A stretch of DNA of 64,000 nt from Owenia fusiformis. Its lineage: Eukaryota; Annelida; Polychaeta; Sabellida; Oweniidae. The translations under genes and the position numbers were made by a program. Under the pieces are notes generated by a model, which searched no databases, was not told the DNA's origin, and saw only the letters and a program-made list of their open reading frames with translations. Positions within the stretch are counted from its first letter, which is position 1; every line of letters starts with the position of its first letter. The stretch lies in assembly GCA_903813345.2 (NCBI GenBank), contig CAIIXF020000006.1, positions 19,847,936 through 19,911,935 on the forward strand, read 5' to 3'. Below are positions 12,236-25,000 of the stretch, in pieces.

Positions 12236-13262
12236 TTGGTTATGGGGAAGAGGGTTTGCACCCATCGTGCCTCCCCCCCCCCCCGCCACACCAATGATCT
12301 AATACAAATGGTCACCCAAATACTTGAATTGGTGATTATTCTGATATACATGTAACATTTTAATGTTTTTTTTTATATTTGCAAATCAAGGGTAAGGTAG
12401 ATGATAAATATTATGTTGTGGCATACAGATTCATGAATTTAGTGTTCTTTGGCATTTGCTGCGCTATGGAGTTTGCATATTTCTAGTACTTTATTCAATT
12501 TACTGGACATAAGTGAATGATAAATGAACAAAAGGCACAATACAGAAAAGAAAATAATTTAAATATTATTTGCTTATTTCAGGATGTATGGCATGGGTAA
12601 TCAGCATGTCAAAAACATATAGATAGAATATGGTGGAATAACAGCAGGGAATAGATGGAAAAACAGATTGCATGTGGAATTGCCACAATACTTCACCGGT
12701 ATTTATTGTAAAGAACAACTTTTATTTAATTCACTGGAAGGAGCTGTTGACATATGAACAATTAGGATGATAAATGATATGGAGGGCTTGAGGAATGACC
12801 ACATTACTTCACCAGTGTTTATATACATATATATTAGCTGATTAAAAAATAAAAAGACATATGCAACATTAACAATAGGCATAATATATGATACAGGATG
12901 GCACACAAGGATTTATGTACATACTGCAAATCATATTCAAGGATATTTAAATGATACCAGATAGAATGATGATTTGTGACAGTTGTGATTCTTATAGACC
13001 ATGATGTGAGTCAACTCTGGAGATGCCCCCCCCCTCACACACAAACAATAGCATTTTGAATCAAGTGTGTACATGCCACCCCTCCCAATAAACTTTAGCA
13101 ACATTTCAAAGATAAAAGACTGATGTTGATATAATTCAGTACAAAGATGAAAAATGGAATTTTTTGCAAGGGTTAATATAGTATGGTAATTACATAGAGA
13201 TACATGTATGTGATGGCTTGATAGCATATACTTTGATCAGCATTAGTCAAGTTTTGAAATCA
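12236..13262. other. No gene seen
   Basis: AT-rich sequence with short C runs near 12275 and 13026. I see no exon with convincing splice signals. Confidence 0.45.
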
Positions 13263-13369
13263 CTTTATCCCGCAGCAAATTTTTTTACCAAGCGCTGGTA
13301 CGGGACAGTGGGTTTGAAAACCTGACTGTCCCGTAGCTCAGTGCTACAAAGTGCTCATACGGGATAAAG
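13263..13369. repeat. Nested hairpin repeat
   Basis: Outer inverted pair CTTTATCCCG and CGGGATAAAG, with an inner pair around TACGGGACAGT and ACTGTCCCGTA. It is about 107 bp and likely a small MITE about 300 bp upstream of the first SDR exon. Confidence 0.6.
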
Positions 13370-13674
13370 GTGTTTGACTTCGTGAATATCCTGCGAGCCC
13401 TATAAAATTACGTGACAGTGTAACTTCGATTCATCATATCCCGATCTGTGAAAAACATTTGTCGGGGTCGGGACTAATAATCAGATCTCGTATTTCTCAT
13501 ATGACTAACAAAGATACAGACATCTTTACCCCATGCAAGATATTGCCATCTTTCAGATTTACTTGTGACATCACTGGTTTATAAACATCAACAACATGGC
13601 AACGGGTACAGCGTTGTTATGCGTATCCATGCTCATTCCAAAAAAAACTTACTATATCTGTCTTTCATTTTTAG

Positions 13675-16386
13675 AGCTCACAGAAGACAACCATGAAACC
13701 GTGTTTCAGGTAAGACACATCTGATGAAATAATGTGTAGAGGTCCATGGTCTAATACTGTAAGTATATATACACTATTTGGTAATGAGGATAAACTTGTA
13801 CTGCGAGTTTGCGTCACTAAAACGGGTTCGGTTTCTTTTGCACCATTTAAACGTTCGAATGAAAATATTTGGCTCAAACGACTACTATTTAGAATATATT
13901 TTCAGGTAAATTACTTAGGACATTATCTTATGGTCGAGCAATTCTTACCCATAATGCAACGTTCTGGTGATGACTGTCGCATACTTTTGGTGTCGAGTAT
14001 GGGACATTACAGTTGTACGTTTGTAAAGGGTGATCTAGAGGGGAAAAACAAGACAAAAGACACGTCATTCAAATTATATGCAAATTCAAAATGCTATCAG
14101 GTAAGAACAGGTACGATAAAAGTATTTGAACGTTTTTATCTTTTAAAATGAACAATACTAAAAGTGTGTCATTGTTTTTACGAAAAACATGAATGAATCG
14201 AATTGGCTAAAGATGGAAGTGTCGAGAGTTAGAAGTTAAGTTCGATTTACATTTCTTGCGTTTGATACATGACCGGATTTCCGGTTCATGTGGCCTCCAG
14301 TCATAATGATTTGAGCCTGACCATCCTATATCTTAATTTTGAACAGGTTATGCATATGTACAGTTTATACAGTCGACTGCAAAGGAGAAGTACTCAGAAT
14401 ATTGGTGTATTCTCCCTCCATCCGGGATATGTTGACACTGAAATATTTAAGAACATCAGTAAGGTGTATCAAATGATACATAATGTATCACGAAAACTAG
14501 GTATGTCAGGCATGATGATTTGTCCTGTGGTTCAATTGGCACTATTTAATTTTGCGGATTTTCTTTGGGCGACGAACACTTGGCCTTGCATTGCTATATA
14601 ATACCGATCTATACGATTTCCTAAAGTTAACAGAAGACATATATTTGTGTGTTATTGGTATGAAAAGGACTATAAAAAGTGATATATTTCAAATCTTGAC
14701 GAAGCTGTAAATCGTCATTATATTTGCCAAAATAAAACTGGTGCCAAATAAACCTAAGTTGTAGCCATTTCCAGCTCCACGTTGAAGCTTTTTTAATTGA
14801 GAGATGTTATACGGTTCTTGATATGGTGTAATGTTTCCTTGCTTTGCGTATGATTCCAAGCATTATGTGATATATTAGTTGTGAGGATCAATGTTTTCAA
14901 ATGTTATCGTGTATTAGTTTGAAAAGTTGCTCGATATCATGTAGATGAACATTACAAAATGATGTATTGGTAATGAATAAACAAAACTTGCCCTAGTTGT
15001 CAAAACATGCTGCATCCCAACAAGGGATCGAGAAATTTGTCCGCTATAAGTGAGACCTAAAGCTATGATGGTCCTTTTATTTATAGAAATTGAAGAAAGT
15101 TTTTGTCTGCTCTAGGGCAGAGGGATTTCATTTTGTAATGAGGTCGCAAAAAGGTCGCAGACGTATTGTTACACATTTTTCATTACCACCTATATCTCAA
15201 AACATTCATGATGAATAATTTGATATTGATGATATATCAACAAGTGGTTAAGATATCAAACACGAAACATTTGATATTTTAGATGAAAGAATATGTTTTT
15301 AAATATGTTCTTTAGGTTGGTTATTAAAAAATACAAAAACAACCCTAAAATGAGAAACGTTATGGAATTCGTGAAGGATGTTGTGTAGAAAACTGTTTTT
15401 GTATTGAAAAAATATGTGCTGCTATGTTTCAAAACACAGAATGGCGTAAATTAGCCCAATTCATTCATTGAACGTCGAGGTTGTCATCGACAATCGACAT
15501 GTCATGCAACTTGCAGCATTTCATTATTTGTAAACTGTTGCATGCAGTTTATTACCCTGAGATCTACCGCAAACCTTCTGGCCAATGATTTAAAATGCAA
15601 ATTGTATATTCATAATGTATAATCGTAAAATATATTCTCAAATACTCCAACCGGATAACATTTCAGGTTTAGCCATTAATCGTGAAAAGGGGGCGTTCAC
15701 AACACTGTATTGCGCAGTGAACCCTGACCTCAAAGGAAAGAGTGGTTACTACGACAACTGTAAACTAAAAACGCCAAGTGACATCTCAAGGTACTTTTAC
15801 GTTGAAAAATCATACAAAAAGCTTGCACTAGTGTTCTGAAATGGGGATGTGTATTGAAATGCGTTAAAGTTAAAAGCCACATATCCCATGTTATTTTCCT
15901 ATAGGGAAAACTCGTGCTATCCATTGTTTTCAGCATAGTTTTGGTCATCGAAAATGGATATCTTCAAAATTAGACTTTCAATACAATTCTACTTTTGAAG
16001 TAGTTCTGTTATCTACCATTGAAGTCCCCAGACAGGTTTTTATTAGAACTATTTTCCTCATACAATGAATTAAACAAACCAAGTAAGGAGAGTACACTCG
16101 ATTTTTTTACCCCGAATAAGCCACCTTGTGGCGACGCGAGTAACTCTTTTCCTCCAGTCTGTATTTTCATTCTAGATAGTAAATACTAACACACTGGTAG
16201 TTTTGCAATCTGTGCTTTTCTAGATAGACCCGTTGAAATTAAATGAAACTCTCATTGCGTATTTGCAGGAACAAAGAATATCAGGAAATATTGGATAATT
16301 ACACACGGGAATGTTTGAAAGACTATCTCCAAAAAGATGGGGATGTTGCAGGACCTGTTGATTCATACTATGCAGACAGATCGTGA
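13675..16386 (+). pseudogene. WWOX-like SDR paralogue 1, lacking 5' exons
   Basis: Five exons match exons 3-7 of the intact gene at 19008-31997: 13675-13709, 13906-14100, 14347-14500, 15667-15790 and 16269-16386. All join in phase with GT-AG introns, and there is no internal stop. They encode the SDR active-site motif YANSK in the second of these exons, LHPG in the third, and a GAFTTLYC segment typical of WWOX and retinol-dehydrogenase-like SDRs. The two exons carrying the nucleotide-binding TGxxxGxG and NAG motifs are not found upstream within the window. I therefore call it a 5'-truncated duplicate, though intact splice sites leave open that a different upstream exon is used. Without the Rossmann motif it should not bind NAD(P) in the normal way. 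Confidence 0.7.
14501..15666. other. Intron of SDR paralogue 1 (LINE-free site)
   Basis: Homologous to the corresponding intron of paralogue 2 on both sides of the LINE at 24052-28008. Compare 14760-14940 with 23865-24030, and 14950-15015 with 28005-28080. It holds no element of its own that I can see and acts as the empty site. Confidence 0.65.
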
Positions 16387-16830
16387 ATTTGCTGACTCAT
16401 TTATAGATTATAAAATTTGGGCATAATATATATTAAACTAACTATAATGTTCAAATAGTTAACTTACTAATAGATTGTAAAATATAATGATTCGGGCATA
16501 ATATATATGTTAAACCTTCCTACTGTAGAGTTTTCAAACAGTTTACTTATTGAAAGATTATAAAATATGATCAATTGGGGATCATACATGTATATGTTAA
16601 ACCTTACTACTGTAGAGTGTTCAAACAGTTTACTTATCAATAGATTGTAAAATATAATGATTCGGGCATAATATATATGTTAAACCTTTCTACTGTAGAG
16701 TTTTCAAACAGTTTACTTATTGATAGATTGTAAAATAAATTCAATTGGGGATAATATATATGTTAAACCTTCCTACTGTAGAGTGTTGATAGATTGTAAA
16801 ATATAATGAATTGGGCATAATACATGTATA

Positions 16831-17837
16831 CAGGGTGTTCCAAAAGTAACTTGACTGGTGCTGGCATTTTGTTGAATATGCACCAATCGTCTTCAAAATT
16901 TTACATAATGTATTTTTATGTATTGTAAGTAAAACTGCAAAGTTTCGACAAAAATCATGAAACTGGGGTAGAGTTATGGTTGCTATGGTAACATGACATC
17001 ACAATACCCGGGGCAACATTCCACGCAGAAAGTTACAGAGACTGGTGGGAATTACATTTGCTAAATACATCATTTGATATTTCTATGTATCCTCTACTTT
17101 GAAAAGTGGGGTTCTCTTTGGTCAGTCCAAGAGTAGCACTCTGTATCCATGACTCAAACACATGAGTGAACCCATTTGATGAAATGTCACGCAGGGTCGA
17201 TAGGACAACTTGAAGAAGGTCATTCTCATCTTTAAAGGTCTTACCACGCTGATTAGCATTCCATTCTCCATATAAAAGTATAAAAATTAGACATTGCATG
17301 ATCAGGAGAGTATGGTGCATGGTCTTAGACCTCAAGACCTGACTCCACTATAGTTGCAGTAGTCTTTAATGCTGACTTGCGGGCAGGCACCTTATCAAGG
17401 TGAATGACTGGCTTCAAATTGGGTCTTTTCAAAAACTCAACAGTGAATTGTGCAGACTGTCATACATAGAGATATTTCAGGAAATTGAATGAATGTTATT
17501 ATTATGAAACCATACTTGAATCTGAGTTGTATAGCAACAGCATAACTATAAAGCAACTAATAAAACAAACAAGAAATGTTGTATTGTAAGAGGTGAATTA
17601 GATACTTTCTTTAGTAATATAAAATGTTAGATGTTACATTTTCATGAAATAGTTGCCCTGGGTATTGTGATGTCACGTTACTATAGTAAGCATAACTTTA
17701 CCCGCATTTATCATTTTTTCTGAAACTTTACAATTTTAGTTGCACTGCGTCAAAGTACAATTTGTGAAAATTTGAACACACTCGGTGCAGAATTGACAAA
17801 ATGCCAGAACGAGTCCTGTTACTTTAGGAACACCCTG
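16831..17837 (-). mobile_element. Mariner-like relic with ~190-bp TIRs
   Basis: Outermost ends CAGGGTGTTCCAAAAGTAAC and its diverged complement, flanked by TA. The inverted repeats run about 190 bp and include a GGTTGCTATGGTAAC-type palindrome. Between them, minus-strand fragments in two frames resemble the C-terminal mariner transposase. One piece (about 17350-17440) corresponds to the region around the second catalytic Asp but reads HLDKVPA rather than the usual DNAPAH context. The other (17060-17335) contains GFTHVFESWIQ. Frameshifted and deleted, so non-autonomous. Confidence 0.75.
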
Positions 17838-18052
17838 TATATGTTAAACCTTACTACTATAGAGTGTTCAAGCAGTTAACTTATCAATAGATTGTAAAAT
17901 ATAATGATTCGGGCATAATAAAAATGTTAAACCTTCCTAGTATAGAGTGTTCAAACAGTTTACTTATTGATAGATTGTAAAATATAATGAATTGGGCGTA
18001 ACTTATATGTTAAATACTCTAACTGTAGAGTGCTCGAGCAGCTAACTCAAAG

Positions 18053-18320
18053 GCGTAGTCAGGAGAACACACCCCCTCCATAATCAATAAAAATAGAACC
18101 ATTTGATAGAAGAAAAAAGCCTTAAAATGCTTTTTATTGGCAGCCTCTAGCTCAATTTTGAAGGAAAATGCATCACATTTTATGTAAAATTCAAAATAAA
18201 TCTAATAAAACATTTTTTCTCTTGTTGATCGCAACCCCTGAATGAAAACCGAAAAAATTGGCAATTGCACCCCCCGACTGAAAACCGAAAAAGATTTGAC
18301 TGTAAGCTGTTTTCGTCCCT
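18053..18320. repeat. Dispersed GGCGTAGTCAGG repeat
   Basis: Starts GGCGTAGTCAGG, includes TTAAAATGCTTTTTAT, and ends in a C-rich GCACCCCCCGACTGAAAAC segment. Related to 2457-2655. It interrupts the ~80-bp tandem repeats. Confidence 0.55.
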
Positions 18321-19007
18321 GTAATTTATTGATAGATAATAAAATATAATGAATTGGGCATGATATATATGTTAAACACTCATACTATAGAGTGTTTAAC
18401 ATACATATTTTAATCAATTTAAAGTCCATTAGTTCTAGATACTCTGTATCTATGCACTTGACTTTGTCGCGTACTAATACAGAATTTCTCAAGCGAAATA
18501 TAAATCGCATGAAGATAAATAATACTAATAACATATATTCTGAAAAGTAATTGAGTAACCTATGTAAAACTGAAGTCAGAATGAAAAAACAACAGAAAAC
18601 TTGAGAGGGTGTAAAAAACATTTAAGTTCAACCCCGTTCTTTGTCACTCGTTTTGGAAGTTCTAGATGATCTAGCTGTTCGAGTACGTCTATGAAGTTAT
18701 TAAATAAAACAGTTCTAAGTAAGTCCAATTTGTTCGTGGTTGTATTCTCTGACATATCACTAGCTGCCATCCAGATAACACAATTTATCATTTAACCGAT
18801 GCGATACTTGATGAAAGATGTGATAAGCTGACCAAATAAAAGGTGCAAGTCATGTTTGGCACCTGAAGCCAGCATTCAGACTGAATGCAATTGAAATAAA
18901 TCAGCTTATGCACGATAATACAGGTGCCAAAGTGGTTAATTGTGTACTTGTCGTAGTAATATCCATGGTCCAAAGTCTGTAAAACATTTTGTGACTATTA
19001 TACTAAA

Positions 19008-22000
19008 ATGGGAGGTAGAGTATCATATGAGAAGGTGACCCTGCCATCTGATTGCGTTGTCATAGTTACGGGGGCATCAACTGGAATCGGATATGAAACT
19101 GCAAAGAATTTAGCGATGATGGGAGCTAAAGTTATCATGGCTTGTAGGAACGAAGAGAAAACTTCAAAGGTAGGTGAACCTGATTCGGGATCTTTTTATA
19201 TTATCAAGCCCTTGCAATTGCAAGTTTAAGAGTTGGTTTCGATTAGATACTAGATTGTCAATCTTCCATGCAAACCAACGTTAAATTATAGTATTGGCTT
19301 TCTCAAATAATGTTGACTCACATAATATGCCTTTTGGTAACTTAACGTTTATCATGACAATTGAAATATTATATTATTTAGGCCATTGGGGAAATGCGTC
19401 AAGACCTTGAAAAACTGCGTCAAGGAAATACGACAGGGTTACAACTGCCCGGGGAGCTTCAGTTACATTATATGAACCTAGACCTTGCCTCACTAAAGTC
19501 TACCAAGAAGTTTATAGAAGAGTTTAAAGCCACCGGATGGCCACTACATTTGTTAGTGTGTAACGCAGGACTTGCATTAAACACAATGGGTGAGCTACTT
19601 GAATTAGAAGGGATATAACTTGTAAAATGTTTGGAGCATTCTTCTCAAAATTCAGACGATATTTTAAAAATCTTTTGCCAGCTACTTTAATTGTCCTGGA
19701 ATAAATTCAAGATAGTCTCAGAAGTAAGTGTACACCAGTCTCAAACTCTGGTCCTAAAATAAACAAAAATTGAAAATTCAGAGCGACCAATGGAATCGTG
19801 TAATGAACACTTTTTGTTAATACGGTATGACAATATTACCCCATACGTGTAGTTAGTAGTAAGTGAACAAATATGGCCTTTTAAAAATCAAAAAAGCGTC
19901 CATCTTAGTTTTTCAATTTGCAAGAGGTTTAGTTTTGTTTTGTTTTGAATTTTCATAACAGAATAGATTTGTCCCTTATGATAAAAATTTCAACTTATGA
20001 TGTTTTGATTAGTCACTGCTACAAACAGTGTTACGATCGGATATTATATCTTATGTATTTTTCATCCCAGAATATTTAGTTTTATAAAAAAATATCAAAA
20101 GGAATAGCATTCAGAGCAACCTATCTACACGTAGACTTTGATACAAACCATCAACATAGCGCAGATATCTCGATGACCTGTACAATTAATTCGATTTGTA
20201 AGTGAGACATATCGATAGGGTTGGGACTTCAAAATACAAATGAATCTTATCTCGAGGTTTGACTGATATAGTCAGTTTCGTATAGGAGGGTTGATCGGGA
20301 TCGTGCGCTGGGGTTGATTTTATTGCATAGATATAACCATTCTACCACCATTTAACATGAGAATCCACTCAGTCCAGCGTCAATTTCTGGGGCCGAAATT
20401 GTCATTCTAGAGTTTTACCCCCTTAACAAAATATTATTTGGGGTACTATGATCCAATCCCCTTTATTTGAGTTATTTGTTTGTACTTTGTTTTTGTTTTG
20501 GTTTAAGTTATTTATCAAAATAACCTGCAATGAAAATACTTATGGTATAACTAGAGATCTAACTTGATTTTATTTCCTATATATTCAACTGGTCAAATGA
20601 ACAAGCTGATACCCATAGAATGAAAAATTGGACATTTTACGTCAAGAAATCAATATCAACAAAATATAGAAATACTACTTTATCAACGCCAATGACAACC
20701 TTCAAAAAACAAGTCTCAAAGTTTGATGCAGAAAAATGGACACAAGAACTGAGTAAAATAGGACCAAATAATAAACTAAGAACTTACAAAACAATCAAAA
20801 GTGAGTTTAAGCCTGAAAGCTATACAAAAATCAACCTCCCTAGATATCAAAGAAGTGCATTCTCCAAACTAAGATGTGGAGTTTTACCACTGAAAATAGA
20901 AACTGGGAGATTCACCAAACCCAAGACACCCCTTGAAGACAGGACATGTGAAATGTGTGATGATCATAAAATTGAAAATGAACAACATTTCCTTGTAGAA
21001 TGTCCGGCCTATGAGGATTTAAGAAGCATTATGATAACAGAAGCTCAAAGCAGCAACCCTGACTTCCTAAACAAAAGTAAAAATGACCAGTTTATAACCC
21101 TGAGTACTTCTCCAGAGATGGCTTTTATTGTATCTAAAACTGTATTCCTTATGTACAAACACAGACAAACAAATATGTGATAAACAAAGATTATGTAGTT
21201 AGTAAATATTAATGTATTTATTTATTTTTTTAGAAACTACTACATTGTATCTTATGCTATATGGGCAATGATTTAGCCTATGTGACAAATTATTGATCGA
21301 CAGTCATTTGACATAACTATATGTGCAATACTTCTAATATACATGTATGAAACGTCTCTCATAAGCCGCACTGGCTGGGGCAGTGTTTTTATTATGACAT
21401 TTTAGTACTATTAGTATCTGTAAAATAAATCTGCTGTGAGACGAAAATAAATAAATAAATATAAAATATAAATAAATATATCCAATTGTATAACTAGAGA
21501 TCTAACTTGATTTTATTTCCTATATCCAATTTTTCCAAATACTTTCCTTAATAACAACAAGGTGAACTTTTGACAAACGCCTTTCCAATGTAAAATAATT
21601 AAGGTTCCAAAAGGCTATACGAAAGAACTACAAATATAGTGTATATAACCATTTATTTTTACTTTTAATAAACTGATGAATGCATGTGTATAATTTCCAG
21701 AGCTCACAGAAAACAACCATGAAATGATGTTTCAGGTAAGTCACCTGATGAAATAATAAATAGAGGTCTACGGTCTAAGTCATAGGCCCCGGGAACATGT
21801 ATAAAATAGCGAGTCGCGGGGCCTATGGTCTAAGTATATACAATATTTGGTAATGCAATGCACAGCTGCCAGTTTGCCGCACTAAAATGGTTCTTTTATT
21901 CAGAAATAATATTCGGCACATACGACTACTATTTTAGCATCTATTTTCAGGTGAATTACTTGGGACATTATCTAATGATCGAGCACTTCTTACCCATAAT

Positions 22001-25000
22001 ACAACGTTCAGGAGAAGACTGTCGCATAATTTTGGTGTCGAGTTTAGCACATGGCAATTGTACGTTTGTGAAAGATGATATAGAGGGGAAAAACAAGACC
22101 AAAGATATGTCATTCAAATTATATTCAAACTCAAAAGGCTATCAGGTAAGAACAGGTGAAATAGAAAGTATAAATGAAATAACTAGCTAACCCCCTATCA
22201 TCACACCAGTCTATATCTCAACCGTTCTTTCCAGTCATACGAAAAAGTCGTAAAACGGGCTAATTCTGGCTGTGGTCGGGAAATATGTTTAAAATAATTA
22301 GCTACTTCGTTCATAAACAGTCTTCAATACGTCCATATAATTCGCAGTTCGTTAAGATCGCACCATGTCGGTCTGCACAGGTATTGCAATTGATATCCGA
22401 TTGCACAACGTTGTATAGCGCAACCCTAATAGGATTGAAGTACGGTAATTACGTTCCTGGTCTAGTGGGTCATCTCGCTTGAAGTACGTTGTCACACGAT
22501 CTGATTACAGAACGGTATGGTCGCCATCGAATTTTGAATCATTTCAAAATTCTTAAATCACCTTCCCGTCTGAGAATGTTCATGAAGTTCGCAAATGGAC
22601 CTTGGAAAGTTGCAGCTACGTTCATTCCATTCGCACATAGTTTAAAACTAGTTTTGAAGAACGCATTGGCAACTTGTTTGGTGTGATAGCTATATTTTTG
22701 CTAACTCGTCCATAAGCAGTCTTTAATACGTTCATCAGTTTAAACCCGTTTGCAATTAGTTCTACCTCGTTCTCAATACGTCCTCAGACAGTTCAACTCG
22801 TTGTAAAAACGTCCCTAGTAGGATTGAAGTACGACGGTTCCGTTCGTAGTACGTCCAGCTCGTCGTTAGTACGTTGTCACTCGTTCTAATTGTAGAATAT
22901 GACGACCACGAGAACATTTTGAGCATGTTCTAAGTTCTAGAGGACCTACACCCGTTCGAACTATTCGATGAAGTTTTCAAATAGACCCCAAACGGTTCTA
23001 AGTACGTTCAGTCCGTTCGTACACAGTTGAAGCCCGTTTTCGAGAACGTAGTGAGAACTAGTTTGGTGTGATAGTAGGGTAAATAAAAAAGTGTCAAAAG
23101 TTGGAAGTAAACAAAATATACTTCTTGCATTTGATCCCTTGACTGGGCTTCCGGGTCACGTGGATAGGCCAGTCCAGTCATTATAGGTCAATCCCTGGTC
23201 AGATTATCATATTTTTCATTTTGAATAGGTTATGCATATGTACAGTTTGTACAGTCGACTGCAAAGGAGAAGTGTTCAGAATATTGGTGTATTTTCCCTC
23301 CATCCGGGATATGTACAAACTGAATTAGCAAGGGACATCAGTAAGGTGTTTCAAACGATAAATATTGTATCGAGAAAACTGGGTATGTCAACCATTGAGA
23401 TTCACCGTAACTTTAGTTCAATTGGCACTATTTAATTTGGCGGATTTTTCGACTTTTGACGGCTTTTGATTTGAACGGGAATTTCAATTGACTTTTTGGC
23501 AACAACCTCGATTTTGCATTATATTTTCTCTACCATCCATAAGATTTCCTTAGTTGACAGAAGACATCTCTTTAATTTGCATGTGTATGGTATGAAAAGA
23601 ACTTATGCCTGGGTATATTTATAACTTGAAATCGGACGAAAATCGTCACTATATTTGCCAAAATAAAGCTGGTACCAAATGAACCAAGGTTTCACAACCA
23701 TTTCTTGAAATTTTCTGTGACACTTATTCAGCTTTCAGAAATTCTACAATTAACAACATCAATAAATGCCCAATAATATAAGTCATGCGATAAATCCGAG
23801 ATATATTAAAATAAATACGGATTTTATGGCTGATATATAGGCACATGGCAAGCTTTAATTCCTCAATCCCACATTGAAGCTTTTTTTGGTTTAGAGATGT
23901 TGCACGATTTTTAATAGTGGCGACATGTTTTCTTTGCGTACGATTCCATGCATTATGGGATAGTAGTGGTGAAGATCTTCAATTGTTATCATATATCGAA
24001 AGATTAAACGTTGTTGCTCTATTTTCCGTAGAGTGGTGTAGCAAAAATGATTATTATTATTATTATTAATGATTTTATTTCACTTATTGAAAACAATATA
24101 AACAATTACATATAAAAGCATACCAATCGCCATGTGGCATTACAGGTTGCTTTAAGTAAATTAAACATAGTTTTCATGTGGCTTTAGATATCACAAAACA
24201 GAAAGTAAGTAAAATATTGTAAATAAAATAGATAAACAATATAAGTTTTTATTTTATTTTATTTGGGTCCAGGAGGTTGAGAGATGCTATATGAGTCAAA
24301 GTTTTAACTTTAAATTCTAGTTGGGTGTATATAACACGTTCCAACAAAGTCAGTTACTATGTCAATGAGGGTATTTTGAGAATCTCGACAGAGGGTGTTT
24401 TCAAAAATAAGATATTCTAATTGGTCATTTTGATTTGTACATGTGTTTGTATCATAAAGTAGGTTATTTTGTCTCAGTGCAGCCATCATATCAATTCTTT
24501 CATTTATATGGCGTGGGCAAGATAGGAGAAAGTGTTTTGTACTTTCAGGGGATCCACAAGGACATTTGTTATCATTAACTCCTGTAAAATTGTGAGAGAA
24601 AAAGTGATCTTTTAACATGAAATCAACCCTTAGTCTATTGATGATTTTCTCCTTATTCCTTGAAAGTTTGAGCTTGGTTGTTGGGATAAAATTCATATTA
24701 GGAAGTATTAATGAACGAACAGCATTTTTGAAACTAGAAATGGTTGGTAGATCTCTTACAGGTTGGCTTAGGTTGTTCCATTGCTTTATAAGGTTTAGGA
24801 CTGGTGCATTGAGAAATCTAGTTGTAACTTGAGTGGGTATTTTAAATGGTAAAGAGTGTCTTGTTGTCCTAGTGGCGGGGTTTTTATATATATCAAAAAT
24901 ATCAGAAATGTATTTAGCTACCATTTTTCTATTTATTTTGAACATTATTCGAAGATTTTTTTCTTTTCTTCTTTCACTCAGGGTCTTCCAGTTTAGGCAC

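Larger units (their letters stand above)
16420..18400. repeat. ~80-bp tandem repeats after SDR paralogue 1
   Basis: Units contain TATATGTTAAACCTTCCTAC, AGAGTGTTCAAACAG and AAAATATAATGAATTGGGCA. About five units lie before the mariner relic at 16831-17837, two to three after it, and one near 18325-18400 after a dispersed repeat (18053-18320). The same unit follows paralogue 2 at 33610-34910, so the array was probably part of the duplicated segment. Confidence 0.8.

Noticed and set aside
10205-12355. ORFs of 82-104 aa on both strands
   Set aside because: They are products of the ~135-bp satellite; identical peptide blocks repeat with the DNA period.
13732-13877. Upstream extension of the SDR exon ORF at 13906
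   Set aside because: The open frame before 13906 is intron; the acceptor TATATTTTCAG and the paralogous exon border place the exon start at 13906.
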